Below are positions 54,258 through 62,376 of a stretch of 64,000 nt of DNA, piece after piece. Below the pieces are notes generated by a model. It had not been told where the DNA came from. It searched no databases and saw only the letters and a list, made by a program, of their open reading frames with translations. The position numbers and the translations under genes were made by a program. Every line of letters begins with the position of its first letter. The stretch's first letter is position 1. The DNA comes from Bacteroidia bacterium (GTDB taxonomy: Bacteria > Bacteroidota > Bacteroidia > B-17B0 > Aurantibacillaceae). Location: positions 18,580 to 82,579 of the forward strand of contig JALHRL010000017.1 of assembly GCA_022841465.1 (NCBI GenBank). Reading direction: 5' to 3'.

Positions 54258-54868
54258 ATAATGGTATTCCATTGTTAAATAAGGGCAAATCAAAAATTAA
54301 AACATCATCAACACTTAATTTTCTCTACCTATCAAATCTACTAAGATCCAAAGGAATATTAGATCTATTAGACGCATGCAAACTTTTAAACCATGATGCC
54401 TTAGATTTTAAATTGGATATAGTAGGAAGTGAGGGTGATATTTCCTCAGAAGAATTAAATTCTATTATTAAATCATACAACTTAATTAATAAGGTGAAAT
54501 TTCATGGTCCAAAATATGGAAATGATAAAATTGAATATTTTGAAAACTGTGATGTATTTGTTTTTCCAACAAAAAACGAGGCATTTGGCCTAGTACTTCT
54601 TGAAGCAATGCAATTTGGTATTCCTATAATAGCAACAGATGAGGGGGCAATTCCTGAAATAGTTGAACATGGCAATTCCGGCTTTATTTTTCCAAAGGGA
54701 GAAATAAATCAACTTTATATTTACATGAAGTATTGTATAGAAAATAGAGAAAAAATGAAGAGTATTGGTAATCGAGGTAAAATCATTTTTGAAGAAAAAT
54801 TCACCTTCCAAAAATTCGAAACAAATCTATTAACTATTTTTAATAACGTAATTCAAGACAATAATTAA
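54218..54868 (+). CDS. GT4 glycosyltransferase, C-terminal part after the frameshift
   Basis: In the -1 frame from 54218 the sequence continues with VLNNGIPLLNKGKSK, then the donor domain FLYLSNLLRSKGILDLLDAC, VFVFPTKNEAFGLVLLEAMQ (E-x7-E) and ATDEGAIPEIV. An isolated ATG/TTG start (54272) exists, but a protein of only this half would lack the acceptor domain. Together both halves give a normal GT4 of about 366 residues. Coding quality remains good throughout, so the shift is recent, programmed, or an artefact. Confidence 0.75.
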   Translation, partial: DIDFTNPKKIYVLNNGIPLLNKGKSKIKTSSTLNFLYLSNLLRSKGILDLLDACKLLNHDALDFKLDIVGSEGDISSEELNSIIKSYNLINKVKFHGPKYGNDKIEYFENCDVFVFPTKNEAFGLVLLEAMQFGIPIIATDEGAIPEIVEHGNSGFIFPKGEINQLYIYMKYCIENREKMKSIGNRGKIIFEEKFTFQKFETNLLTIFNNVIQDNN

Positions 54869-54873
54869 CTATC

Positions 54874-55893
54874 ATGATCGACCCAAACAAAAAATTACTA
54901 ATAACCGGAGGAACTGGCTCTTTTGGTTACACTGTATTAAATCGCTTTTTAAAAGACAACACCTTTAATGAAATCAGAGTTTTTAGTCGCGATGAAAAGA
55001 AACAAGATGATATGAGAAAAGCTTTGAATAATTCAAAGGTCAAGTTTTATATTGGAGATGTAAGAGATTTAAGAAGTGTGGAAGATGCTGTAAAGGGTGT
55101 TAATTATATTTTTCATGCAGCTGCTTTAAAACAAGTACCTTCTTGTGAATTTTTCCCTATAGAGGCTGTAAAAACTAATATTCTTGGAACCGACAATGTG
55201 TTAAGCGCTGCAGAAAAATTTGAAGTTGAAAAAGTAGTTGTATTGAGCACAGATAAAGCCGCATACCCTATTAATGCAATGGGAATGTCGAAGGCATTAA
55301 TGGAAAAAGTAATGGTTGCAAAATCACGAAATTTAGATCCTAATAAAACAGTTTTTTGCGGAACAAGATATGGAAATGTTATGGCATCCAGGGGTTCGGT
55401 TATCCCACTTTTTATTGAACAATTAAAAAAAGGGAAAGCGTTAACTATTACAGATCCAAACATGTCAAGATTTATGATGACACTTGAAGATGCTGTTGAT
55501 CTTGTATTATTTGCTTTCGAGAATGGGAAACCAGGAGATCTATTTGTTCAAAAAGCACCTGCAACTACCATTGATGTTCTAGCTAAGGCTATTATGGAAT
55601 TATATAATATTAAGGTTGACCTACAAATAATCGGAACCAGGCATGGTGAAAAACTTTATGAAACATTGGTTAACAGAGAAGATATGACAAAAGCAATTGA
55701 TATGGGAAATTATTATAGAATACCTGCCGATGGAAGAGATCTAAACTATGAGTCATATTTTTCAGAAGGTATTTCTGATCTATCAACTATCGAGGAATAT
55801 CATTCGCATAATACAAAAAGACTTAACATAGAAGAAACAAAACAACTTTTATTGAAATTAGAAATTATTAAAAAAGATCTTAACTTAATTTAA
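54874..55893 (+). CDS. capE: UDP-GlcNAc 4,6-dehydratase/5-epimerase, CapE type
   Basis: 339 residues: LITGGTGSFGYTVLNRFL (NAD site), VFSRDEKKQDDMR, HAAALKQVPSCEFFP, LSTDKAAYPINAMGMSKALM (the active-site region, where the usual SDR Tyr is Met, as in CapE/WbjB) and GTRYGNVMASRGS. CapE converts UDP-GlcNAc to a 4-keto-6-deoxy-L sugar, the first step toward UDP-L-FucNAc. CapF-like and CapG-like genes follow at 56318 and 57461, with one cupin gene between. Confidence 0.9.
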   Translation: MIDPNKKLLITGGTGSFGYTVLNRFLKDNTFNEIRVFSRDEKKQDDMRKALNNSKVKFYIGDVRDLRSVEDAVKGVNYIFHAAALKQVPSCEFFPIEAVKTNILGTDNVLSAAEKFEVEKVVVLSTDKAAYPINAMGMSKALMEKVMVAKSRNLDPNKTVFCGTRYGNVMASRGSVIPLFIEQLKKGKALTITDPNMSRFMMTLEDAVDLVLFAFENGKPGDLFVQKAPATTIDVLAKAIMELYNIKVDLQIIGTRHGEKLYETLVNREDMTKAIDMGNYYRIPADGRDLNYESYFSEGISDLSTIEEYHSHNTKRLNIEETKQLLLKLEIIKKDLNLI

Positions 55894-56303
55894 TGCTAAT
55901 TGAAGGTGGTATATTTCGCGATGAACGTGGTAAAATAGCCTTTGTAAATGACTTTAACGTAAGCTTAGCCAAACGCTTCTATGTTATTGAGCACTCCGAT
56001 ATAAATGTGATAAGAGCTTGGCAAGGTCATAAAAAAGAAACTAAATGGTTTTGCGTAATAAAGGGTTCATTTAAAATAGCAAAAGTTAAAATTCAAAACT
56101 GGGATGAACCAAAATATTCCAATGAAATTCAATCTTACATTTTAAATGAAAATAAGCCAGAAATACTTCAAATTGAACCCGGATACGTTAATGGATTTAA
56201 GGCACTAGAACCGCATTCAATTCTCATTATCTATTCAGATTTGAATTTAAAAGAATCTGAAGCTGATTTAATCCGTTTTCCGCATAATTACTGGGAATTT
56301 TAA
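55893..56303 (+). CDS. Cupin-fold sugar-modifying protein (WxcM-like)
   Basis: 136 residues, single cupin: GIFRDERGKIAFVNDFN, VIRAWQGHKKETKWFCVIKG, LQIEPGYVNGFKALEPHSI and a C-terminal FPHNYWEF. This resembles sugar 3,4-ketoisomerase/3,5-epimerase-related cupins of glycan loci. It sits between capE and capF, overlapping capE (TAATG). CapE/F/G do not need it, so it may act on a branch sugar or assist the keto intermediate. Confidence 0.78.
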   Translation: MLIEGGIFRDERGKIAFVNDFNVSLAKRFYVIEHSDINVIRAWQGHKKETKWFCVIKGSFKIAKVKIQNWDEPKYSNEIQSYILNENKPEILQIEPGYVNGFKALEPHSILIIYSDLNLKESEADLIRFPHNYWEF

Positions 56304-56317
56304 AAAACAATTATAAA

Positions 56318-57445
56318 GTGAAAAAAATCAAAATAGGAATAACAGGTCAAGAAGGCTTTATAGGAAAGCATTTATACAATACTTTGGGACTTTCAAACGA
56401 TACATTTGTACGTGTGGATTTCAACAAAAATAATTTTAATTCCCCTGCCCTGTTAGATGAATTTGTAAAACAGTGTGATGTTATTGTACATTTAGCTGCA
56501 AAGAACAGACATAATGATCCAGAAGTAATTTATAACACTAACATTGAGTTAGTAAATAAACTCATTTCATCTTTTGAAAACACAAAATCCAAACCTCATG
56601 TAATATTCTCTTCATCAACACAAGAGGAAAAAGAAAATTCTTATGGAAAATCAAAAAAGAATGGAAGAATATTGTTAGAAAATTGGGCTAAATTAAATAA
56701 TTCAAAATTTAGTGGCTTAATTATTCCAAATGTTTTTGGTGCATTTGGCAATCCTTACTATAATTCAGTTGTAGCAACATTTTGTCATCAACTTACACAT
56801 AATGAAACACCAAAAATTGACGTGGATGGTGATCTAAAATTAATTTATATTGATAAACTTATTAAAAACATAATAAACATCATAATGTCACCATCAAATC
56901 AGATCAATTATATAAGTATACCCCATAATTATGAGACAAAGGTTTCATCACTTTTAACCAAACTAAACGATTTTAAGTTAAAATATTTTGAAAAAGGTGA
57001 AATTCCTGATTTAAATAATGATTTTGACAAAGATCTCTTTATTACATTTCTCACTTATATCGATCATAAAACATTCTTCCCTTTTAAATTAAAGAAAAAC
57101 ACAGATAATAGAGGGAGCTTTGTTGAAACAATCAAATTAAATAGCGGTGGTCAAATTTCATTTTCAACAACAGTTCCGAATATAACGCGTGGTAACCATT
57201 TTCATACACGAAAAGCTGAACGTTTTGCTGTAATTAAGGGTAAAGCTTTAATCGAATTAAGAAAAATAGACACCAACGAAGTTCTTTCATTTGAACTTGA
57301 TGGAAATGAACCTTCATTTGTTGATATGCCAATATGGTATACACATAATATCAAAAACATAGGAAATGAAGATCTCTACACTGTTTTTTGGATAAATGAA
57401 ATGTATGATCCTAATGACCCTGATACTTATTTTGTTACTGTTTAA
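56318..57445 (+). CDS. capF: CapF: bifunctional reductase/epimerase for UDP-L-FucNAc
   Basis: 375 residues in two parts: an SDR N-terminal domain (GITGQEGFIGKHLYNTLG, VHLAAKNRHNDPE, SSSTQEEKENSYGKSKK) and a C-terminal cupin (FVETIKLNSGGQISFSTTVP, RGNHFHTRKAERFAVIKGKA, WYTHNIKN). CapF epimerises and then reduces the CapE product to UDP-6-deoxy-L-talNAc. The start is probably GTG at 56318, 14 bases after the cupin gene. CapG-like follows. Confidence 0.93.
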   Translation: MKKIKIGITGQEGFIGKHLYNTLGLSNDTFVRVDFNKNNFNSPALLDEFVKQCDVIVHLAAKNRHNDPEVIYNTNIELVNKLISSFENTKSKPHVIFSSSTQEEKENSYGKSKKNGRILLENWAKLNNSKFSGLIIPNVFGAFGNPYYNSVVATFCHQLTHNETPKIDVDGDLKLIYIDKLIKNIINIIMSPSNQINYISIPHNYETKVSSLLTKLNDFKLKYFEKGEIPDLNNDFDKDLFITFLTYIDHKTFFPFKLKKNTDNRGSFVETIKLNSGGQISFSTTVPNITRGNHFHTRKAERFAVIKGKALIELRKIDTNEVLSFELDGNEPSFVDMPIWYTHNIKNIGNEDLYTVFWINEMYDPNDPDTYFVTV

Positions 57446-57460
57446 CTAAATATAAAAAAA

Positions 57461-58600
57461 ATGCAAACCAAATCAAGCTTAAAAGTTGTTACTGTTGTAG
57501 GCACAAGACCCGAAATAATAAGATTATCAAGAGTAATGTCGCTTCTAGATTCACATCTGAATCATATAATTGTACACACAGGTCAAAATTATGACTATGA
57601 ATTAAACCAAGTGTTTTTTGACGAATTAGAATTAAGAAAGCCAGATCACTTCTTAAATGTTGACACAAGTTCTTTAGGTGCTTCAGTAGGTGATATAATG
57701 AAAAAAACCGAACAAATTTTAAAATTAGAGAAACCAGATGCTTTCCTTGTATTGGGTGATACAAATTCATGTTTAGCAGCATATATTGCTAAACGCTTGC
57801 ATATTCCAATTTTCCATATGGAAGCGGGAAACCGTTGTTTTGATTTTAACGTACCCGAAGAAACAAATAGAAGGATAGTTGACCACATTTCAGATTTCAA
57901 CTTAGTTTATACTGAACACGCAAGAAGACATCTACTTTCAGAAGGAGTTCCGCACCGAAGAATTTACTTAACAGGTAGTCCTATGAAAGAAGTTCTTGAT
58001 TTCTATGCGCCAAAAATCAACAAATCAGATGCACTTCAAAAACTAAATTTAAGAACTAAAGAATATTTTATCGTTTCAGTACACCGGGAAGAAAATGTGG
58101 ACAATAAAGATAATCTGATAAAAATCTTAAATGTTTTAAATTCATTAGCAGGTGAATACCAAATCCCTGTGATTGTTTCAACACACCCAAGAACAAGAAA
58201 AAGATTAGAGGAAATTCAAGATGTGAAAATTGATGAAAAAATCGTTTTCATGAAACCATTTGGTTTTATTGACTACGTTTATCTTCAAAAAAGTGCCCTT
58301 TGTTGCATTTCAGATTCAGGAACTATTAGTGAAGAATCCTCTATACTTAATTTTCCTGCAATTTCATTAAGACAGTCTATGGAAAGACCTGAAGCACAGG
58401 ATGCAGGAACAATTATACTAACTGGTTTTGACTCAAACATTGTTTTAGAAAGTATTAGAATTGCAATTTCCGATTTCAAAATTAATAAAGGTTATAAAAA
58501 AATAGCGGAAGAATATGAGATAAACAATACTTCTTGGCGAGTTCTTAAACTAATCACAGGAAATGCAAAGCTTAGTAATATTTGGCACGGTATAAAATAA
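57461..58600 (+). CDS. capG: CapG-like UDP-N-acetyl sugar 2-epimerase
   Basis: 379 residues of the WecB family: TVVGTRPEIIRLSRVMSL, VHTGQNYDYELNQVFF, LGDTNSCLAAYIAKR, MEAGNRCFDFNVPEETNR, SVHREENVDN and SDSGTISEESSIL. It follows capE and capF, so it most likely makes UDP-L-FucNAc (the WbjD/CapG step). It differs clearly from the stand-alone wecB at 22508 (which has HIEAGLRSFNKS), so they are not recent duplicates. Confidence 0.9.
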   Translation: MQTKSSLKVVTVVGTRPEIIRLSRVMSLLDSHLNHIIVHTGQNYDYELNQVFFDELELRKPDHFLNVDTSSLGASVGDIMKKTEQILKLEKPDAFLVLGDTNSCLAAYIAKRLHIPIFHMEAGNRCFDFNVPEETNRRIVDHISDFNLVYTEHARRHLLSEGVPHRRIYLTGSPMKEVLDFYAPKINKSDALQKLNLRTKEYFIVSVHREENVDNKDNLIKILNVLNSLAGEYQIPVIVSTHPRTRKRLEEIQDVKIDEKIVFMKPFGFIDYVYLQKSALCCISDSGTISEESSILNFPAISLRQSMERPEAQDAGTIILTGFDSNIVLESIRIAISDFKINKGYKKIAEEYEINNTSWRVLKLITGNAKLSNIWHGIK

Positions 58601-58601
58601 C

Positions 58602-59390
58602 ATGGAAAAATTAAATGTGTTTGGTTTAAATGTTAGCAATTTCAATTTAAATGAAATTGATGAGCTATACTTAAGAACTATTAATGACGATAAAAAAATT
58701 ATCTTGTTTGGTCATTCTTTAGGATATTTGACGCTTTTTAAGATATTTCCATCTTTATATCCCATAATAAATTCATTTGATGTTTTAGTTTGTGATGGCA
58801 CTCAATTTAATTGGTTCTGTTATTTAAATGGATTCAAATTAAAAACGGTTATCTCAATACCTGATATTACAAATTATACATTGGAATACGCAAACAAAAT
58901 GGGATTAAGAGTATTATTGTTTGGTGCAAAAGATCAGATTAACAAAAAGGCTAGTGAAAATCTTCAAAAAAAATACCTTAATGCTGTAATACTAAATGGA
59001 ATTAACGGATATTTCAAAGAAAATGAAGAACTAAATATCATTGATAAAATAAATGAATCTAAGCCTCACATTTTGTTAGTTGGAATATCAACACCAATTA
59101 AAGAATTTTTTGTGCACAAGTACAAAGACAAACTAAATGCAAATATAATAATACCCTGCGGAGGGATGATTGATGTTTATTCGGGCTTTACGAAACAAAG
59201 CCCTCCATTAATAAAAAAACTAGGATTAGCTACTCCCTTTAGAATAATGCAAGAACCTAAAAGGTTATTATTTATGCATAGTTGGATGGTATTTGAAATT
59301 TTATTCAAAATAGTACCGATTACTATTTTCAATAAATTAAAATCGAAATCCAGTAATTTTAATATTGTTTTAAAATACATCAATAAGTAG
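58602..59390 (+). CDS. WecG/TagA/CpsF-family glycosyltransferase (GT26)
   Basis: 262 residues: FDVLVCDGTQFNWF, LRVLLFGAKDQINKKASENL, LNGINGYFKENEELNIID, LLVGISTPIKEFFVHKY, CGGMIDVYSGFTKQSPPLIK and RIMQEPKRL match GT26 transferases such as ManNAc(A) transferase WecG. They act on undecaprenyl-PP-GlcNAc at the cytoplasmic face. No membrane helix except a weak C-terminal hydrophobic stretch. One base separates it from capG-like. Confidence 0.9.
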   Translation: MEKLNVFGLNVSNFNLNEIDELYLRTINDDKKIILFGHSLGYLTLFKIFPSLYPIINSFDVLVCDGTQFNWFCYLNGFKLKTVISIPDITNYTLEYANKMGLRVLLFGAKDQINKKASENLQKKYLNAVILNGINGYFKENEELNIIDKINESKPHILLVGISTPIKEFFVHKYKDKLNANIIIPCGGMIDVYSGFTKQSPPLIKKLGLATPFRIMQEPKRLLFMHSWMVFEILFKIVPITIFNKLKSKSSNFNIVLKYINK

Positions 59391-59395
59391 AATAG

Positions 59396-61414
59396 ATGTG
59401 TGGCATTTTCGGCTTAATTCTTAAAGAAAAAACAAAATATAACGATTCATTTATTGAATCAACTATTTTGAATTTAGCAAAGATTTCAATTGCACGAGGT
59501 CAGGACTCCTCTGGGATTGTTTTTAAGAATAGAACTAAAAACACTTTTGATCTTATTAAGGGTGATATTCCAATAGATAAATTACTTGTTTCCAAAGAAT
59601 TTGAATCTGCTTTAAAAGAGTCGATAGAATTGTATAAATCCGGGCAATCTTTTCAGGCTATCGGACATGCACGATTAGTAACAAACGGCTCTCAATTAAA
59701 AGAGGAAAACAACCAACCTATAGTTAAAGATGGAATAATAGCAATCCATAATGGTATTATTGTAAACGCAAATAAATTATGGGAAAATCATAACTTAACA
59801 AAAAGAGAATACCAAATTGACACTGAAATTTTATTAAGCATGGTAAGAAAGGATCTTAAAAGTCTTTCAACCCACAAAGCCATAAAAAAATGTTTAGAAC
59901 AAATAGAAGGCACCGCATCTTGCGCCATGCTTTTTGATGACAGAAATGAAGTCGCATTATTCACAAACAATGGGTCTTTATATTATATCTTAGAAAACGA
60001 TTTAATGTTTTTCGCTTCAGAAAAACACTTTCTGATAAGTATTTTAAAAAACAAACATAAAAAATACTCAATAAAACAATTACAGGCTAATGAAGGTTTT
60101 ATATTAGATTTAAACGACTTTAGTATAACTTCTCTTTCCAATGAAAACAATAAAAATTCAAACCTTCATTCTAAGCACTCAACTAATAAAACCAATTTAA
60201 AAGGGGATTTTGACAAGGAAATTGTAATTGACCCTATGGAATTTATAGATAAAAGTAAAGAATCACACTTACTATCAATTTTAGAGGACAATTCGCGATC
60301 AATTATATTATTAAAACGATGTACTAAATGTATTCTACCGGAAACATTCCCTTTTATTGAATTCGATGAAAAGGGAGTGTGTAATTTTTGTAAAAATCAC
60401 AAGCCAAAAAAACAAATTCAAAACTTTGATGCTTTAAAAGAATTAGTTAAAAAATATAAAAACAAAAATGGGACCCCAGATTGCATTGTTCCTTTCAGTG
60501 GAGGAAGAGATAGCACATATACTTTACACATTGTAAAAAAAGAATTAGGATTAAATCCAATTGCTTTTACTTATGATTGGGGCATGGTTACTGATTTAGC
60601 GCGAAGAAATATTGCTAGAGTATGCGGAAAATTAGGTGTAGAAAACATAGTAGTTTCTGCCGATATTAAATGGAAGAGAGAAAACATTCGAAAGAACATA
60701 GAAGCTTGGCTTAATAATCCTAATTTAGGAATGATCCCACTATTTATGGCTGGAGATAAGTATTTCTTTTATTATTGTAATCAAGTTAAAAAACAAACAG
60801 GAATAGATTTAAACATATGGGGAATTAACAATCTCGAGAATACCAATTTTAAAACCGGCTTTGCCGGTATAAAGCCACAATTCGATAAAAAGAGAATTTA
60901 TTCAATAAGCATTTTAAATCAAATAAAATTATTTGGATTTGTTGGGAAAAATCTCATAAAAAGTCCTAGTTATATTAATCAATCTGTTCTTGATAGCCTC
61001 GGCTCATTCGCAGTGCGATACCTTTCAGCTAAAAAGGATTATTATCATCTATTTGATTATTACAAATGGGATGAAAGTGAAATTGAAAAACTTATTAAAG
61101 AAGAATATAATTGGGAAAAGTCAATTGATACTGAATCAACCTGGAGAATCGGTGATGGAACGGCGAGTTTTTATAATTACATTTATTATACTACAACTGG
61201 CTTTACTGAAAATGACACCTTTAGAAGTAATCAAATTAGGGAAGGCCTAATTAATAGGGACGTAGCCTTATCAAAGGTGAACAAAGAAAACGAAGTAAGA
61301 TACGAAACAATGCGATGGTATTTAGAAATTATTGGATTAGATTTTACAAGCACAATTTCTAAAATAAATAAAATACCTAAACTCTACAAAAACATTGGAG
61401 AAATAAAAAAGTAG
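59396..61414 (+). CDS. Class II glutaminase fused to a WbpG-like PP-loop amidotransferase
   Basis: 672 residues. The N-terminal ~245 residues are a class II (Ntn) glutamine amidotransferase: MCGIFGLI with Cys2 nucleophile, IGHARLVTNGS (about 89-99) and IIAIHNGIIVN (114-124). After a low-complexity Asn/Lys/Ser linker (about 248-275) comes a WbpG-like unit with zinc Cys C309/C312 and C329/C332 and PP-loop SGGRDS (368-373). In WbpG systems ammonia comes from separate HisH/HisF proteins; here glutaminase and ATP-dependent amidotransferase are joined, so the protein should be self-sufficient. It is the last gene of the operon, which also holds the separate hisH/hisF/wbpG set. Substrate unknown. 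Confidence 0.82.
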   Translation: MCGIFGLILKEKTKYNDSFIESTILNLAKISIARGQDSSGIVFKNRTKNTFDLIKGDIPIDKLLVSKEFESALKESIELYKSGQSFQAIGHARLVTNGSQLKEENNQPIVKDGIIAIHNGIIVNANKLWENHNLTKREYQIDTEILLSMVRKDLKSLSTHKAIKKCLEQIEGTASCAMLFDDRNEVALFTNNGSLYYILENDLMFFASEKHFLISILKNKHKKYSIKQLQANEGFILDLNDFSITSLSNENNKNSNLHSKHSTNKTNLKGDFDKEIVIDPMEFIDKSKESHLLSILEDNSRSIILLKRCTKCILPETFPFIEFDEKGVCNFCKNHKPKKQIQNFDALKELVKKYKNKNGTPDCIVPFSGGRDSTYTLHIVKKELGLNPIAFTYDWGMVTDLARRNIARVCGKLGVENIVVSADIKWKRENIRKNIEAWLNNPNLGMIPLFMAGDKYFFYYCNQVKKQTGIDLNIWGINNLENTNFKTGFAGIKPQFDKKRIYSISILNQIKLFGFVGKNLIKSPSYINQSVLDSLGSFAVRYLSAKKDYYHLFDYYKWDESEIEKLIKEEYNWEKSIDTESTWRIGDGTASFYNYIYYTTTGFTENDTFRSNQIREGLINRDVALSKVNKENEVRYETMRWYLEIIGLDFTSTISKINKIPKLYKNIGEIKK

Positions 61415-61467
61415 AATATTTTTATTTTTCTAACTGTTTATCATTAAAATTCAACGGAACATGTTTC

Positions 61468-61578
61468 CAATACTTTCTCCCCTACCGTACGTTTAACATC
61501 AACGATTTAATCGCCAACGCCTCCGGCATCATCTTAGGTTTTTTCTTTGTTTTCCTTTTCCCAAAAACACAAGCTTAA
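61468..61578 (+). pseudogene. VanZ-like 3' end relic, copy 1
   Basis: 37 codons ending at TAA (61576-61578) encode QYFLPYRTFNINDLIANASG and a hydrophobic helix, like the end of VanZ-family proteins (short motif before the last helix: DLIAN). Nothing upstream has a start codon in frame. Copy 2 at 61986-62096 matches 30 of 36 residues. Confidence 0.6.
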
Positions 61579-61590
61579 TTTCATTTTCCG

Positions 61591-61810
61591 CCTTCTTTTC
61601 TCTTGATAGAAAAGAAGCCCGTCCGAACGGATGTTCATCCGGGCGGTCAAAAGATCAAGGCTTCTTAAAATTTTTCTAAAATTAATTGCTCATCAAGCCT
61701 GATGATTTGAATCGCATCGCGAGAGGCACAAATCATCTGTCACACATGCCAGCGCATTTGATATCTCAATTAATTTTTACGAAAAATTTTAAAAGGCCGA
61801 TAGCATCATC
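61591..61810. repeat. Structured 190-bp repeat, copy 2 of 2, with insert
   Basis: Same element as 35561-35751, with a ~28-base insert (GTCCGAACGGATGTTCATCC core, itself hairpin-forming) after the first hairpin at about 61619-61646. The nested stems GATGATTTG / CAAATCATC and TCGC / GCGA are kept. Confidence 0.85.
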
Positions 61811-61837
61811 TTCATCATTATACAAATCTAACTTTCG

Positions 61838-61943
61838 GAGACGCGTGCGTGGGCTTGGCGCTCCGCGTTAGGAGAGGTGGCCTGTGTGGGGAATTGGAGC
61901 GCCTTGTCTTTTTGGTTACTTTTTTGACTAAGAAAAAAGTAAC
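61838..61943. repeat. Covarying stem element, copy C
   Basis: GGCGCTCC (61857-61864) pairs with GGAGCGCC (61896-61903) across a 31-base loop; the second hairpin GTTACTTTTTT / AAAAAAGTAAC (61915-61943) follows. Compared with copy B the outer pair of the second hairpin is G-C instead of C-G. Confidence 0.88.
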
Positions 61944-61985
61944 AGTGAAAATGATTATCTATTATATTTTTCTAATGAATTTCTT

Positions 61986-62096
61986 CAGTACTTTCTCCCC
62001 TATCGCGCGTTTAACATCAACGATTTAATCGCTAATTCCTGCGGTATTATCCTTAGTTACTTTTTCATTTTCCTTTTCCCAAAAACTCAGGCTTAA
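61986..62096 (+). pseudogene. VanZ-like 3' end relic, copy 2
   Basis: 37 codons ending at TAA (62094-62096) encode QYFLPYRAFNINDLIANSCG and the same final helix as copy 1. Changes between copies are mostly silent or conservative, so both descend from real coding sequence. The two structured repeats at 61591-61943 lie between the copies. Confidence 0.6.
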
Positions 62097-62108
62097 TTTT
62101 TTTATCTC

Positions 62109-62340
62109 CAATCCCCCTAACCCCCTTCGCCAATTTCAAAATCCCGACATTTATCGTCGGGAGGGGGAATACATCTTCATTTCAAAAACATTTCGTTAAG
62201 TTTTTTCACCGTGATGCACACCCCTCTCCTTGGGAAATCCGAAGGATTCGATAACACCTTCTAAAAAATAAAAAAACGTTATCAAAGGGGAAGGGGTTGA
62301 AAATACTGACATTTATCGTCAGTAGTGAGACCAAACATTG
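62109..62340. repeat. CCCCC/GGGGG and palindromic repeats before the sugar transferase
   Basis: 62109-62215 repeats the CCCGAC..GTCGGG and CCCTTCGCCAATTTC modules of 38320 and 39137; further palindromes follow (CCCCTCTCC..GGGGAAGGGG, CTGACATTTATCGTCAG at about 62307). No gene is visible. Confidence 0.75.
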
Positions 62341-62376
62341 CCCTTTCAAAAAATTTTCCTATCTTCAAATCCATTA

